Origin: DAOUAE01 sp034433795
GTDB taxonomy: Bacteria > Chloroflexota > UBA6077 > FW602-bin22 > DAOUAE01
Assembly: GCA_034433795.1 (NCBI GenBank)
Contig: DAOUAE010000020.1
Location: 1 to 64,000 of the forward strand
Direction: 5' to 3'
Length of the DNA stretch: 64,000 nt
Within the stretch, counting starts at the first letter, position 1. Each line of letters opens with the position of its first letter. Shown here one piece after another: positions 51,312 to 58,729 of this stretch. The notes under the pieces were generated by a model. It was not told the origin of the DNA, did no database searches, and was given only the letters and a program-made list of their open reading frames with translations. The translations under genes were made by a program, and so were the position numbers.

Positions 51312-51422
51312 GCGGACCGCCTCCGTGCGTGAGATACAGGGACACACATTCAGGAGGATACCGTGAGGAAGCCGGCCCCGGAGGCCGGGTCGGGGCCGCC
51401 CGGCCGTCCCGGTGCCGCCCTG

Positions 51423-51451
51423 ATCATACACCCCGCCGAACGCGCCGGCAA
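51423..51451 (-). promoter_or_regulatory. Molybdenum hydroxylase operon promoter
   Basis: TTGCCG, 17 bases, TATGAT on the minus strand, about 110 bases before the TTG start. The -35 touches the terminator of the neighbouring gene. Confidence 0.6.
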
Positions 51452-51453
51452 GA

Positions 51454-51484
51454 GGCCGGACCACCCCGCGGGGGTGGTCCGGCC
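51454..51484 (-). terminator. Hairpin terminator of the SelA-like gene
   Basis: A 14 bp perfect stem (51454-51467 with 51471-51484) with a 3-base loop starts 10 bases beyond the stop codon. The U-run is poor (TCTT), so efficiency is uncertain. Confidence 0.55.
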
Positions 51485-51494
51485 GGGCTGGGGG

Positions 51495-52625
51495 CTAGGT
51501 CGCGAGGACCGCGCGCAGCCGGGCGCCGACGATCTCCTCCTCGCCGTCGGCCAGCGTGGTCACCCCCACCAGCAACGCCTCACCCTCGACCGGCACCACG
51601 ATCCCGGGGTTCCCGGCCCGCAGGGCCTGGGCCACCGCCGCCGCCGTCCAGCCCGCGCCAGGGGCCGGCGCCACCCGCAGACGAGTGGCCGGCCCGCCCT
51701 CCGGCAGCGGCTGAAGCACCACCCCCGGCAGGTCGGCCAGGCGCTCGGCGATGGCCCGGACCTTGCGGTCCGCCGCCGCCAGGCGAGCGGCATGGTCCAT
51801 CGTCAGCCATTCCTCCAGGGCCACCACCACCGCCACCACCTCCTGCCGGTCCACCTTCAACGGCCGGCCGAAGGTCCGGTAGCCGCTGGTCTCAAAGCCG
51901 ATAAAGCCCTGCATGGCCGCCGCCTTGACGAGGTCGGCCCGCCCGCAGAGGAGACCGGCCGAGTTGGGGCCACCGAAGTACTTGGCCCCGTAACAGACGA
52001 GATCCACGCCCATCCTCTGGTAGCCCAGGAACTTCTCCAGGGGATAGACCTGGGCGGCGGCGTCGAGCAGGACCGGCACCCCCCGGGCGCGGGCGATGGC
52101 CAGCACCTCAGCCAGCGGCAGCGTCCCCGGCCGGCCCTCCAGGTGAGCCGGATAGAGAACGGCCGCCGTCTGGGGACCGATGGCCGCAGCCAGGTGCTCC
52201 GGGGTGGTGCCGTTCTCATCGCCGACCTCGACCAGTCGGGCCCCCACGATCGTCACACAGCGGTCGTAGGCGTAGCGGTGGCGCCGCTGGATGAGGACCT
52301 GGTTGGGCATCCCGGTGGTGTCCGGCAGACGCACCATCTTCTCGCCGTCCAGCCCGGTCATGCAGGCGGCCGTCCCCAGAGCCAGGGCCCCCGACGCCCC
52401 GGAGGTGATGTAGGCGGCCTCGGCACCCAGCAAGCGGGCCACCCGCTGGCCGGCCCGCTCCAACAGTTCGTCCATATCAACGAAGTAGCGGTTGGCCTGC
52501 TCCATCGCCGCCAGCACCCGTGGGCTCAGCCGCGAGCCGCCCAGGACGGTGGCATTGCCGCGAGCGTTGATCAGCGGACGCACGCCCAGTTCGTCGTAGA
52601 TCGTGGTCCCGATCGCCGTGGACAT
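51495..52625 (-). CDS. SelA-like PLP-dependent enzyme
   Basis: 376 residues of the SelA/DgaE-type fold-type I family. The N-terminus I-Y-D-E-L-G-V-R-P-L-I-N-A-R-G is diagnostic, the PLP lysine is in Y-G-A-K-Y-F-G-G-P-N-S-A-G near residue 235, and D-A-A-A-Q-V precedes it. It is shorter than genuine selenocysteine synthase (about 460) and lacks the N-terminal tRNA-binding extension, so a role as lyase or aldolase on amino-sugar or amino-acid substrates is more likely. GGAGGAGG stands three bases before ATG 52625. It lies beside the hydroxylase operon but has its own promoter. Confidence 0.83.
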   Translation of the reverse strand: MSTAIGTTIYDELGVRPLINARGNATVLGGSRLSPRVLAAMEQANRYFVDMDELLERAGQRVARLLGAEAAYITSGASGALALGTAACMTGLDGEKMVRLPDTTGMPNQVLIQRRHRYAYDRCVTIVGARLVEVGDENGTTPEHLAAAIGPQTAAVLYPAHLEGRPGTLPLAEVLAIARARGVPVLLDAAAQVYPLEKFLGYQRMGVDLVCYGAKYFGGPNSAGLLCGRADLVKAAAMQGFIGFETSGYRTFGRPLKVDRQEVVAVVVALEEWLTMDHAARLAAADRKVRAIAERLADLPGVVLQPLPEGGPATRLRVAPAPGAGWTAAAVAQALRAGNPGIVVPVEGEALLVGVTTLADGEEEIVGARLRAVLAT

Positions 52626-52691
52626 CGGCCTCCTCCGCCGCGAGATCTCGAGCCCGACAGTAAGCCAGCAAGGCGTCTGTCCGGCACCTCT

Positions 52692-52719
52692 ATTGTAACA
52701 GGGCGCCGCCGACGCGCAA
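52692..52719 (-). promoter_or_regulatory. Promoter of the SelA-like gene
   Basis: TTGCGC, 16 bases, TACAAT on the minus strand, 66 bases before the ATG. Confidence 0.6.
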
Positions 52720-52790
52720 GCCGGGAATTTCCGCGCTGGCACACCCCTTGCCCAGACACCGCGCCAACCATGTGGCCGAGGGGGAACGCG

Positions 52791-53366
52791 ATGGGCACAC
52801 CGTCACAACTGGCCGCGTTCCGCGACAATCTGCGCCGACACCCCGGACAGTACCGCCTGGGCTACCGCGTCCAGGCCCGGTGGGAAGGGATCGGCGCCCG
52901 CGCGACCTGTCAGCTGGGCACCTGGACGCTGGGAGGGCAGATTCAGGACGGCCGCACCTACACCCTGGCCCTGGGCACCCCTCGCCGGCTGGAGGAGGCC
53001 CTGGGGATCGAACCGCCCACCGACCGGCTCGACCCGGTCGAAGTCGTCCTCGGCGCGCTGGCCGCCTCGGTCGCCGCCACCGTGGCCCTGGGCGCCCAGG
53101 GACGCGACCTGGCGCTGACTGGGGTCAGCGTGACCGCCCACACGACCATCGACCCCAGTCCCCTCTTCGGCGCCCGGGCCCCCGAGGAACTGCCCCAGGC
53201 CCTGGGATCGATCCAGGTCACCGTGACCGTGCACGGCGACCTCGAGCCCACCGCCAGCGGGATTATCGAGCGTCTGGTGCGGGGGGCACCGGTCTTCGGG
53301 CTCCTGGGCCTGCCGATGGCCCTCCACACCACGGTCATCGTCCAGCGGATGCTCCCCACCGCCTGA
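52791..53366 (+). CDS. OsmC-fold protein without the usual peroxidatic cysteine
   Basis: 191 residues. G-G-x-I-Q-D-G-R-T-Y-T-L lies before the D-P-V-E-V-V-L-G-A-L-A-A-S helix at about residue 85, which is the OsmC/Ohr central helix. In active family members that helix carries the redox cysteine; here the positions read A-A-S-V-A-A-T-V-A. The only cysteine is near residue 40 (A-T-C-Q-L). A peroxidase role is therefore doubtful and a structural or binding role is possible. Start ATG 52791 follows GAGGGGGAA. Confidence 0.75.
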   Translation: MGTPSQLAAFRDNLRRHPGQYRLGYRVQARWEGIGARATCQLGTWTLGGQIQDGRTYTLALGTPRRLEEALGIEPPTDRLDPVEVVLGALAASVAATVALGAQGRDLALTGVSVTAHTTIDPSPLFGARAPEELPQALGSIQVTVTVHGDLEPTASGIIERLVRGAPVFGLLGLPMALHTTVIVQRMLPTA

Positions 53367-53387
53367 ACCGGCCGCCTGATCGGCTCT

Positions 53388-53416
53388 TTGCAGGGGGCTC
53401 TGTCGCCCTCTAGTAT
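53388..53416 (+). promoter_or_regulatory. DNA methyltransferase promoter
   Basis: TTGCAG, 17 bases, TAGTAT, 50 bases before the ATG. Confidence 0.6.
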
Positions 53417-53466
53417 TGCTCCTGTCGGCCCACGCGGCCGCGGGTATCTTTGTGACTGAGGCAGGA

Positions 53467-54759
53467 ATGACCCACGACCAGTCTGTTGGCTCCGCCCGCT
53501 CCGTCCAGGAAACGCTCCAGCGGCTCCTGGCGACCGATCTGACGTTCCGCGAGACGCGCGCCCCGGCCGGGATCCACGGTCTGCACACCTTCCCGGCCCG
53601 CTTCCCTCCTCCGCTCCCCCGTCTCTTCATCGAGCATCTGACCGCTCCCGGCGATTGGGTGCTCGACCCGATGGCCGGCTCCGGCACCACGCTGGTCGAG
53701 GCGGTGCTGACCGGCCGGGGGGCCATCGGCGTCGATCTCGACCCCCTGGCCGTGCTGATCGCCCAGGCCAAAACCCGGCCCCCCGACCCCGACCGGGTGG
53801 CCACGGCCGGCGCAGCGGTGCTGGACCAGGCCCAGGGCCTGGTCCATCCACCGACCGAGAGCGAACTGGCCCATTGCTACGGAGCGGCAGCCGTGCGCTT
53901 CTTCCGGTACTGGTTCGAGGAGCCGGTCATCGCCGAACTGCACGCCCTGGCCCTGGCCATCCGGCAGGCGCCCGCCGATCTGCACGCCTTTCTGCAGACG
54001 CTCTTCTCCTCGCTCATCATCACCAAGAGCGGCGGGCTGAGCCGCGCCCGGGACCTGGCCCACAGCCGTCCCCACCGCGACCCCCACAAGCGGGTCCAGC
54101 AGAGCGCGCTCGCGGCCTTCGCCGAGCGCCTCGAGGCCGCGCAACGGGTTCTGGCCGGCTGGCCGCGTCCGGCCAGCCCGGCGCTGATCGTCCGGGCCGA
54201 TGCCCGGGCCCTGCCCCTCGCCGACCGCAGCGTGGCCCTGATCGTCACCTCGCCGCCCTACGCCGCAGGCGCCATCGACTATCTGCGGGCCCACAAGTTC
54301 TCGCTGGTCTGGCTAGGCTATCCCCCCGACCGGCTGACCCCGCTGCGCCGGCGGTACATCGGATCCGAGCAAGGCGAGAACCTGACCGAACGCCTGCCGC
54401 CGACCGCCCGGGCGGTCCTGCGCCGGCTGACCGAGCGCGACCCGCGCCGGGCGGCAGTGGTGGCCCGCTACTACCGGGACCTGGGGCTGATCCTGGCCGA
54501 GATGCTCCGCGTTCTGCAGCCGGGACGGGCGGCCGTGATCGTCGTCGGCTCCTCGATCATCCGGGGAATCCCCATTCAGGTGCCGGCCGTCCTCAGAGAA
54601 CTGGCCGAACAGGCGGGCTTTCGCTTCGTGGGCCAGGCGGTGCGCGAGATCGTCCGTGACGCCCGCATGCTCCCGGTCAGCGCCCGCAGCCACCGCCAGG
54701 GGATCGAGGCCCGGCTGCATGAGGAGACCGTCGTCGGGCTGGTCCGGCCGGAGGCGTAG
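53467..54759 (+). CDS. Orphan DNA methyltransferase (N4/N6 amino type)
   Basis: 430 residues. The SAM-binding motif D-P-M-A-G-S-G-T-T lies at 67-75 and the catalytic T-S-P-P-Y at 261-265, separated by a long variable region with a K-S-G-G and R-D motif. H-x-F-P-A-R-F-P-P precedes motif I. The order (SAM motif first, catalytic motif second) is opposite to the common beta-class enzymes. No restriction endonuclease is adjacent, so it may modify DNA for regulation or protection, or act on tRNA as related TRM11-like enzymes do. ATG 53467 follows GAGG. Confidence 0.75.
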   Translation: MTHDQSVGSARSVQETLQRLLATDLTFRETRAPAGIHGLHTFPARFPPPLPRLFIEHLTAPGDWVLDPMAGSGTTLVEAVLTGRGAIGVDLDPLAVLIAQAKTRPPDPDRVATAGAAVLDQAQGLVHPPTESELAHCYGAAAVRFFRYWFEEPVIAELHALALAIRQAPADLHAFLQTLFSSLIITKSGGLSRARDLAHSRPHRDPHKRVQQSALAAFAERLEAAQRVLAGWPRPASPALIVRADARALPLADRSVALIVTSPPYAAGAIDYLRAHKFSLVWLGYPPDRLTPLRRRYIGSEQGENLTERLPPTARAVLRRLTERDPRRAAVVARYYRDLGLILAEMLRVLQPGRAAVIVVGSSIIRGIPIQVPAVLRELAEQAGFRFVGQAVREIVRDARMLPVSARSHRQGIEARLHEETVVGLVRPEA

Positions 54760-54767
54760 ACGCCGGC

Positions 54768-55037
54768 TCAGCCGGGCAGGCCCAGCCGCCGGGCCGTCTG
54801 CCGCACGGCCTCGACCAGCCGGGCCTCATCAGGATAGAGGCGCTCGGGCAGGGCCCGCACCAGGTCCCGAAGGCGCACTCGCACCGGCCAGTCGGCCTTG
54901 ACCCAGCGCACGCGTTTGTCGCGCACCAGATCGAGCAGCTGGCTCTTGGTCAATGGGTAGGGCCGTCCCTGGACCAGCCGCAGCAGCGCCCAGGGGCCGA
55001 CCACCACGGCGGGACGCCCTCTGTTATGTCCACTCAT
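54768..55037 (-). CDS. 89-residue protein, partner of the RHH-like gene
   Basis: ATG 55037 lies inside the last codons of the upstream gene (14-base overlap), so the two are coupled. The product is basic with M-S-G-H-N-R-G-R-P, a central L-T-K-S-Q-L-L-D-L-V-R-D and L-Y-P-D-E-A-R-L-V. It has no cysteine and no membrane segment. The size and coupling fit a toxin or a second DNA-binding protein, but no family is recognised. It is convergent to the DNA methyltransferase with 8 bases between stops. Confidence 0.6.
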   Translation of the reverse strand: MSGHNRGRPAVVVGPWALLRLVQGRPYPLTKSQLLDLVRDKRVRWVKADWPVRVRLRDLVRALPERLYPDEARLVEAVRQTARRLGLPG

Positions 55038-55260
55038 AGCGCACGCCACCCCGACGGCGTGGGCCTGGCCCGGCCAGCACCGCCGGCTGGAGGGCCGCCC
55101 GGCGCTCCGCCACCCACCGCCGGATCGCCTCCTCGACCAGGCTGTGCCAGTCGCGTCCCTCGGCTCGCGCGCGCGCCTGGAGCCGGGCCAGGAGAGCCGC
55201 CGCAACCGGCACCGCCAGCATCTTGTGGCCGACGATCTCACGTGTCTGCGGCCCGGCCAT
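55024..55260 (-). CDS. Ribbon-helix-helix-like small DNA-binding protein
   Basis: 78 residues. Residues about 13-55 follow the RHH pattern: a beta-like L-A-V-P-V then A-A-L-L-A-R-L-Q-A-R-A and a second helix S-L-V-E-E-A-I-R-R-W-V-A-E-R. The C-terminus is basic and proline rich. It stands first in a two-gene unit with the 89-residue protein, as antitoxins do. No promoter or clear ribosome site could be seen. Confidence 0.6.
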   Translation of the reverse strand: MAGPQTREIVGHKMLAVPVAAALLARLQARARAEGRDWHSLVEEAIRRWVAERRAALQPAVLAGPGPRRRGGVRYEWT

Positions 55261-55364
55261 GCCACTCCTCCCCGGCTCTCGCCAGCAGAGACCGTACCAC
55301 GGCCTCCCGCCTGAAGGAAGCGGTCCCCCCCGGCGACAACGCGCCAGATCCGCCGACCAGGGAC

Positions 55365-55393
55365 TTCCCCTGAACCGCCCGTTGGGCTAGGAT
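55365..55393 (+). promoter_or_regulatory. Possible glpK promoter
   Basis: TTCCCC, 17 bases, TAGGAT, about 30 bases before the ATG. The -35 is weak. Confidence 0.4.
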
Positions 55394-55423
55394 CGGGCCA
55401 AAGAGCACGCGGAGGCGACGACC

Positions 55424-56953
55424 ATGGCGGTGATTCTGGCCATCGATCAGGGCACAACCGGAACCACAGCGCTCCTCTTCGACCAGCACGGCCGGGCGCT
55501 GGGTCGGGGATACGCCGAGATCACCCAGTACTACCCGCAACCCGGCTGGGTCGAGCACGACCCTCAGGAGATCTGGCAGAGCGTTCTCCGGGCCGTGATC
55601 GCCGCCCGGCGAGCCGCCGGCCTCTCGCCAGAGAGCATCACCGCCATCGGCCTGACCAACCAGCGCGAGACCGTGCTGGTGTGGGACGCCGCGACCGGCC
55701 AGCCGCTCCACCGGGCCATCGTCTGGCAGTGTCGACGCACCGCCGCCCTCTGCGCCGACCTCCGAGCCCGGGGCTACGAACCGGAGTTCCGCCGGCGAAC
55801 CGGCCTGCTCCTCGACCCCTACTTCTCCGGCACCAAACTCGCCTGGCTGCTTGATCATCTCCCCGGCGCGCGCGACCTGGCCGCCGCCGGCCGTCTGCGG
55901 GCCGGCACCGTCGACACCTGGCTTCTCTGGCACCTGACCGGGGGACAGGTCCACGCCACCGATGTCTCCAACGCCAGCCGCACTCTTCTCCTCAACCTCC
56001 ACACCGGCCGGTGGGACGACGACCTGCTGGCCGTGCTCAACATCCCGAGCCAGATCCTGCCCGTGGTGCGTCCCTCCAGCGGTGACTTCGGGCAGACCGT
56101 CGAGATCACCACCGACGACGGCGAGCGGGTCCTGGCCGCAGGCATCCCCATCCGGGGCGTGGCCGGCGACCAGCAGGCCGCTCTCTTCGGACAGGCCTGC
56201 TTCGAGCCGGGGATGGTCAAGGTGACCTACGGCACCGGCAGTTTCCTTTTGATGCACACCGGCACCCGACCGGTGCTCACCCAAAGCGGCCTGCTGACCA
56301 CCATCGCCTGGGGGCTGGAGGACCGTCTGGAGTACGCTCTGGAGGGAAGCGTCTTCATCGCCGGCGCCGCCGTCCAGTGGCTGCGCGACGGCCTGGGAAT
56401 CATCCGCCAGGCCAGCGAGGTCGAGGCCCTGGCCACCAGCGTCCCCGACAGCGGCGGCGTCTATTTCGTCCCGGCCTTCGTCGGGCTGGGCGCGCCCTAC
56501 TGGGACGCCTACGCCCGCGGACTGCTCATCGGCCTGACCCGCGGGACGACCCGGGCCCACCTGGCCCGGGCGACGCTCGAGGCCATCGCCTACCAGGTCT
56601 ACGACGTGGTCCAGACCATGGCCGATGAGGCCGGGCTGCCGCCGGCCGAACTGCGCATCGACGGGGGCGCGGCGGTCAACAACTTCCTGGCCCAGTTCCA
56701 GAGCGATATCACCGGCGTGCCGGTCGTCCGCCCGACGCAGACCGAGACGACGGCCCTGGGGGCGGCCTATCTGGCCGGGCTGGGCGCCGGCGTCTGGCGC
56801 TCGCGGGCCGACCTCCGCGCCCTCTGGCAGGCCGAGCGACGCTTCCACCCCCAGATGGCTCCCGAGCAGCGCGCCCGCCTGCTTCGCGACTGGCGGCGGG
56901 CGGTCGAGCGCGCGCGCGGCTGGGCCGGTCCGGCGGAGGGCACGGCTTTTTGA
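55424..56953 (+). CDS. glpK: Glycerol kinase
   Basis: 509 residues, FGGY kinase phosphorylating glycerol to glycerol 3-phosphate. D-Q-G-T-T-G-T-T at the N-terminus is the phosphate loop, then T-N-Q-R-E-T near residue 82, [19 protein letters not shown] and G-L-G-A-P-Y-W-D near 358, and the R-I-D-G-G-A-A block. Length is normal. GGAGG stands 8 bases before the ATG. No glpF or glpD is adjacent. The consensus promoter of the next gene begins in its stop codon. Confidence 0.95.
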   Translation: MAVILAIDQGTTGTTALLFDQHGRALGRGYAEITQYYPQPGWVEHDPQEIWQSVLRAVIAARRAAGLSPESITAIGLTNQRETVLVWDAATGQPLHRAIVWQCRRTAALCADLRARGYEPEFRRRTGLLLDPYFSGTKLAWLLDHLPGARDLAAAGRLRAGTVDTWLLWHLTGGQVHATDVSNASRTLLLNLHTGRWDDDLLAVLNIPSQILPVVRPSSGDFGQTVEITTDDGERVLAAGIPIRGVAGDQQAALFGQACFEPGMVKVTYGTGSFLLMHTGTRPVLTQSGLLTTIAWGLEDRLEYALEGSVFIAGAAVQWLRDGLGIIRQASEVEALATSVPDSGGVYFVPAFVGLGAPYWDAYARGLLIGLTRGTTRAHLARATLEAIAYQVYDVVQTMADEAGLPPAELRIDGGAAVNNFLAQFQSDITGVPVVRPTQTETTALGAAYLAGLGAGVWRSRADLRALWQAERRFHPQMAPEQRARLLRDWRRAVERARGWAGPAEGTAF

Positions 56954-56978
56954 CAGCCGCCGGCCTCCCGGCTATAAT
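56950..56978 (+). promoter_or_regulatory. Perfect consensus sigma-70 promoter
   Basis: TTGACA (56950-56955), exactly 17 bases, TATAAT (56973-56978). Both hexamers are consensus. The -35 overlaps the stop codon of glpK. It drives the thioredoxin-fold gene at 57013. Confidence 0.88.
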
Positions 56979-57012
56979 CGGCCCGGCGGCATTCCCCGCG
57001 TGAGGACAGAGC

Positions 57013-57501
57013 ATGGCGACCGTTCAGCAGACTGCGCCCGACTTCACCCTGCCCGGCCTCGACCAGCGTCCGTACCGCCTGCGGGAGGCCCTGCGCCAGG
57101 GACCCGTGCTCCTGGCCTTCTGCAAGAGTACCTGCGGCACCTGCAAACTGGCCTTCCCCTACCTCGAGCGTCTCTGGCAGACCCTGGGCCCCACGGGCTG
57201 GACCCTCTGGGCCATCGCCCAGGACCGCCCCGACCAGGCGGCCCGCTTCGTCCGGGAGACCGGCATCACCTTCCCTGTTCTCCTCGACACCCCTGACTAC
57301 GCCGTCTCCCGCCTCTACGACCCCGAGGCCACCCCCACGCTCTACCTCATCGACACCGACGGCCGGATCGTCCAGACGATCGGCGGATTCTCCAAAGACG
57401 CCTACAACGCCCTGGCCGCCGACCTCGCCCGACGCCTCGGACGCGAACCGGTCATCATCGCCCCGCCCGACGACGGCCGCCCCTCTTTCCGCCCGGGCTG
57501 A
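57013..57501 (+). CDS. Cytoplasmic thioredoxin-fold / peroxiredoxin-like protein
   Basis: 162 residues of the AhpC/TSA-Redoxin group: A-P-D-F-T-L-P-G-L at the start, then F-C-K-S-T-C-G-T-C-K near residues 36-45, A-T-P-T-L-Y-L-I-D with the cis-proline, and G-x-I-V. The C-G-T-C pair is thioredoxin-like, as in TlpA/ResA, but there is no signal peptide, so it acts in the cytoplasm. It probably reduces disulphides or peroxides. The consensus promoter predicts high expression. Confidence 0.82.
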   Translation: MATVQQTAPDFTLPGLDQRPYRLREALRQGPVLLAFCKSTCGTCKLAFPYLERLWQTLGPTGWTLWAIAQDRPDQAARFVRETGITFPVLLDTPDYAVSRLYDPEATPTLYLIDTDGRIVQTIGGFSKDAYNALAADLARRLGREPVIIAPPDDGRPSFRPG

Positions 57502-57514
57502 ACATCGCTCCACC

Positions 57515-57531
57515 GGGGCTAGGCTAGCCCC
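57515..57531. other. Short hairpin between convergent genes
   Basis: A 7 bp stem GGGGCTA/TAGCCCC with a 3-base loop sits in the 34 bases between two converging stop codons. It has no U-run. It may serve as a weak two-way terminator. Confidence 0.3.
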
Positions 57532-57535
57532 ACCG

Positions 57536-57844
57536 TCACACGCCGGCGATATCAACCTGGTCGGCCCGGTCCCAGACGACCTCGTTGAGCGGAACAGCCG
57601 GGCTGTCGGACGCCCCGGCCTCCTCGGTCAGGGCCGGCACGCCCTCCGGACGCTCCCGGCTGGCGCGGAAAACCACGTACCGCCAGAAGTCGGTGAAGTC
57701 GCGGAAGACGCGCCCAGGCGGCACGGTGGCCAGCAGTTCGTGCGGGATCAGGGGATCACGCTGCAGGATGGCCTCACGGGTCAGGCCCTCGGCCCAGGGC
57801 AATCGCTGGAGCCGCTCCCGGTACCACTCGATGCTGTGCTGCAC
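57536..57844 (-). CDS. Small uncharacterised protein (102 residues), paralogue of the gene at 33641
   Basis: GTG 57844 start. It shows W-Y-R-E-R-L-Q-R-L-P-W-A-E-G-L-T-R-E-A-I, V-P-P-G-R-V-F and D-F-W-R-Y-V in the same order and spacing as the 72-residue protein at 33641-33859, and adds a 35-residue acidic tail. The C-P-T-C-P pair of the paralogue is absent here, so bound metal is not a shared feature. It is soluble and unrecognised. It may be cotranscribed with the HD-domain gene 64 bases upstream. Confidence 0.65.
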   Translation of the reverse strand: MQHSIEWYRERLQRLPWAEGLTREAILQRDPLIPHELLATVPPGRVFRDFTDFWRYVVFRASRERPEGVPALTEEAGASDSPAVPLNEVVWDRADQVDIAGV

Positions 57845-57908
57845 CGCTCACCCCTTCGACCGGTCTCCCCGGTCGACCCCGCAGGGGCCGTGCCGCCCCG
57901 GCCGGCCG

Positions 57909-58586
57909 TCAGTCCGCTCCCTCTGGCGCCGGGGCGGACGGCGCCCCGAGCACCTGTACCAGGGCCCGAAGCAGCGGATCGCCAACCTCCTGCTGGACCT
58001 CGGCGGCGAACGAGCCGATGGGGAGGTCGGGGTAGATCGCCCGGTACTCCAACGCCTGGAGCCAGGTCTCAACCTTATCGAGCTCTTTGACAAAGCGGGC
58101 CGCCGGCGTCTGACCGGCCAGGTACTCCTGCCAGGCGCTCTCCAGGTCCTGCCGCACCGCCGCTGGGAGGTCGGCCACCAGGCGCCGGAACGCGGCCTCT
58201 TCACGGGCGCGCTTGCGCTGACGCTGACGCTCGCGGACCTCGGGCGGGGGCGGCCGGTCGAGAAGCTGGCGCCGGTCGACGCCGGGCTGGGCCAGGAGTT
58301 CGTCGAAGGGGGTGAGGTCACCCACCAGGCTCTCGGCCAGATCATGGACCAGGACCAGCCGGACCAGGCGGTCCGGCTCGAGCCCTCGGGCCCGTCCCAG
58401 AACCCAGGCCATCACCGCCAGCCGGAAGACGTGGTCGGCCACGGACTCGGCTGCGGCCACCCCACGGTCCACCCAGCCCTGCCGACGCAGGCTCTTGAGC
58501 CGCCCGACGGTCTGGAGAAACCGGACAAGCGCCTTCAGGGCTGCGGGATCGAGCGGCGCCGGGCCGGATGGGATGGTCTGTGTCAC
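57909..58586 (-). CDS. HD-domain hydrolase, HDDC2/YfbR-like
   Basis: 225 residues. The HD motif is split as usual: H in S-V-A-D-H-V-F-R, H-D in L-V-H-D-L-A-E-S near residue 81, and the distal D in K-E-L-D-K-V-E. L-K-S-L-R-R-Q-G-W at the N-terminus and G-D-L-T-P after the HD pair match the HDDC2 group of 5'-deoxynucleotidases. Metal-dependent dephosphorylation of deoxynucleoside monophosphates is the likely role. GTG 58586 has GAGGAGGGG 4 bases upstream. Confidence 0.83.
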   Translation of the reverse strand: MTQTIPSGPAPLDPAALKALVRFLQTVGRLKSLRRQGWVDRGVAAAESVADHVFRLAVMAWVLGRARGLEPDRLVRLVLVHDLAESLVGDLTPFDELLAQPGVDRRQLLDRPPPPEVRERQRQRKRAREEAAFRRLVADLPAAVRQDLESAWQEYLAGQTPAARFVKELDKVETWLQALEYRAIYPDLPIGSFAAEVQQEVGDPLLRALVQVLGAPSAPAPEGAD

Positions 58587-58637
58587 GGAACCCCTCCTCA
58601 GCCGCGGTCCAGCCGGGTATCATGCACGGTTGAGGCC

Positions 58638-58646
58638 AGTATAGCA
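58638..58646 (-). promoter_or_regulatory. Extended -10 promoter of the HD-hydrolase gene
   Basis: TGCTATACT on the minus strand, 52 bases before the GTG. No -35 match is found at normal spacing. Confidence 0.5.
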
Positions 58647-58667
58647 GAGCCCATCGTCCCCCGGCTA

Positions 58668-58696
58668 TTTACCGGGGGCGGCGGCTGTGGTATATA
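58668..58696 (+). promoter_or_regulatory. Promoter of the amidohydrolase-Rieske-esterase cluster
   Basis: TTTACC, 17 bases, TATATA, 34 bases before the first ATG. It is back to back with the HD-hydrolase promoter. Confidence 0.55.
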
Positions 58697-58729
58697 GGGA
58701 AGCAGACAGCCCCGGCAGCGGGAGGAGCG

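Noticed and set aside
51363..53366. 667-codon frame ahead of the OsmC-like gene
   Set aside because: The upstream part is antisense to the SelA-like gene and crosses its promoter. The real start is ATG 52791.
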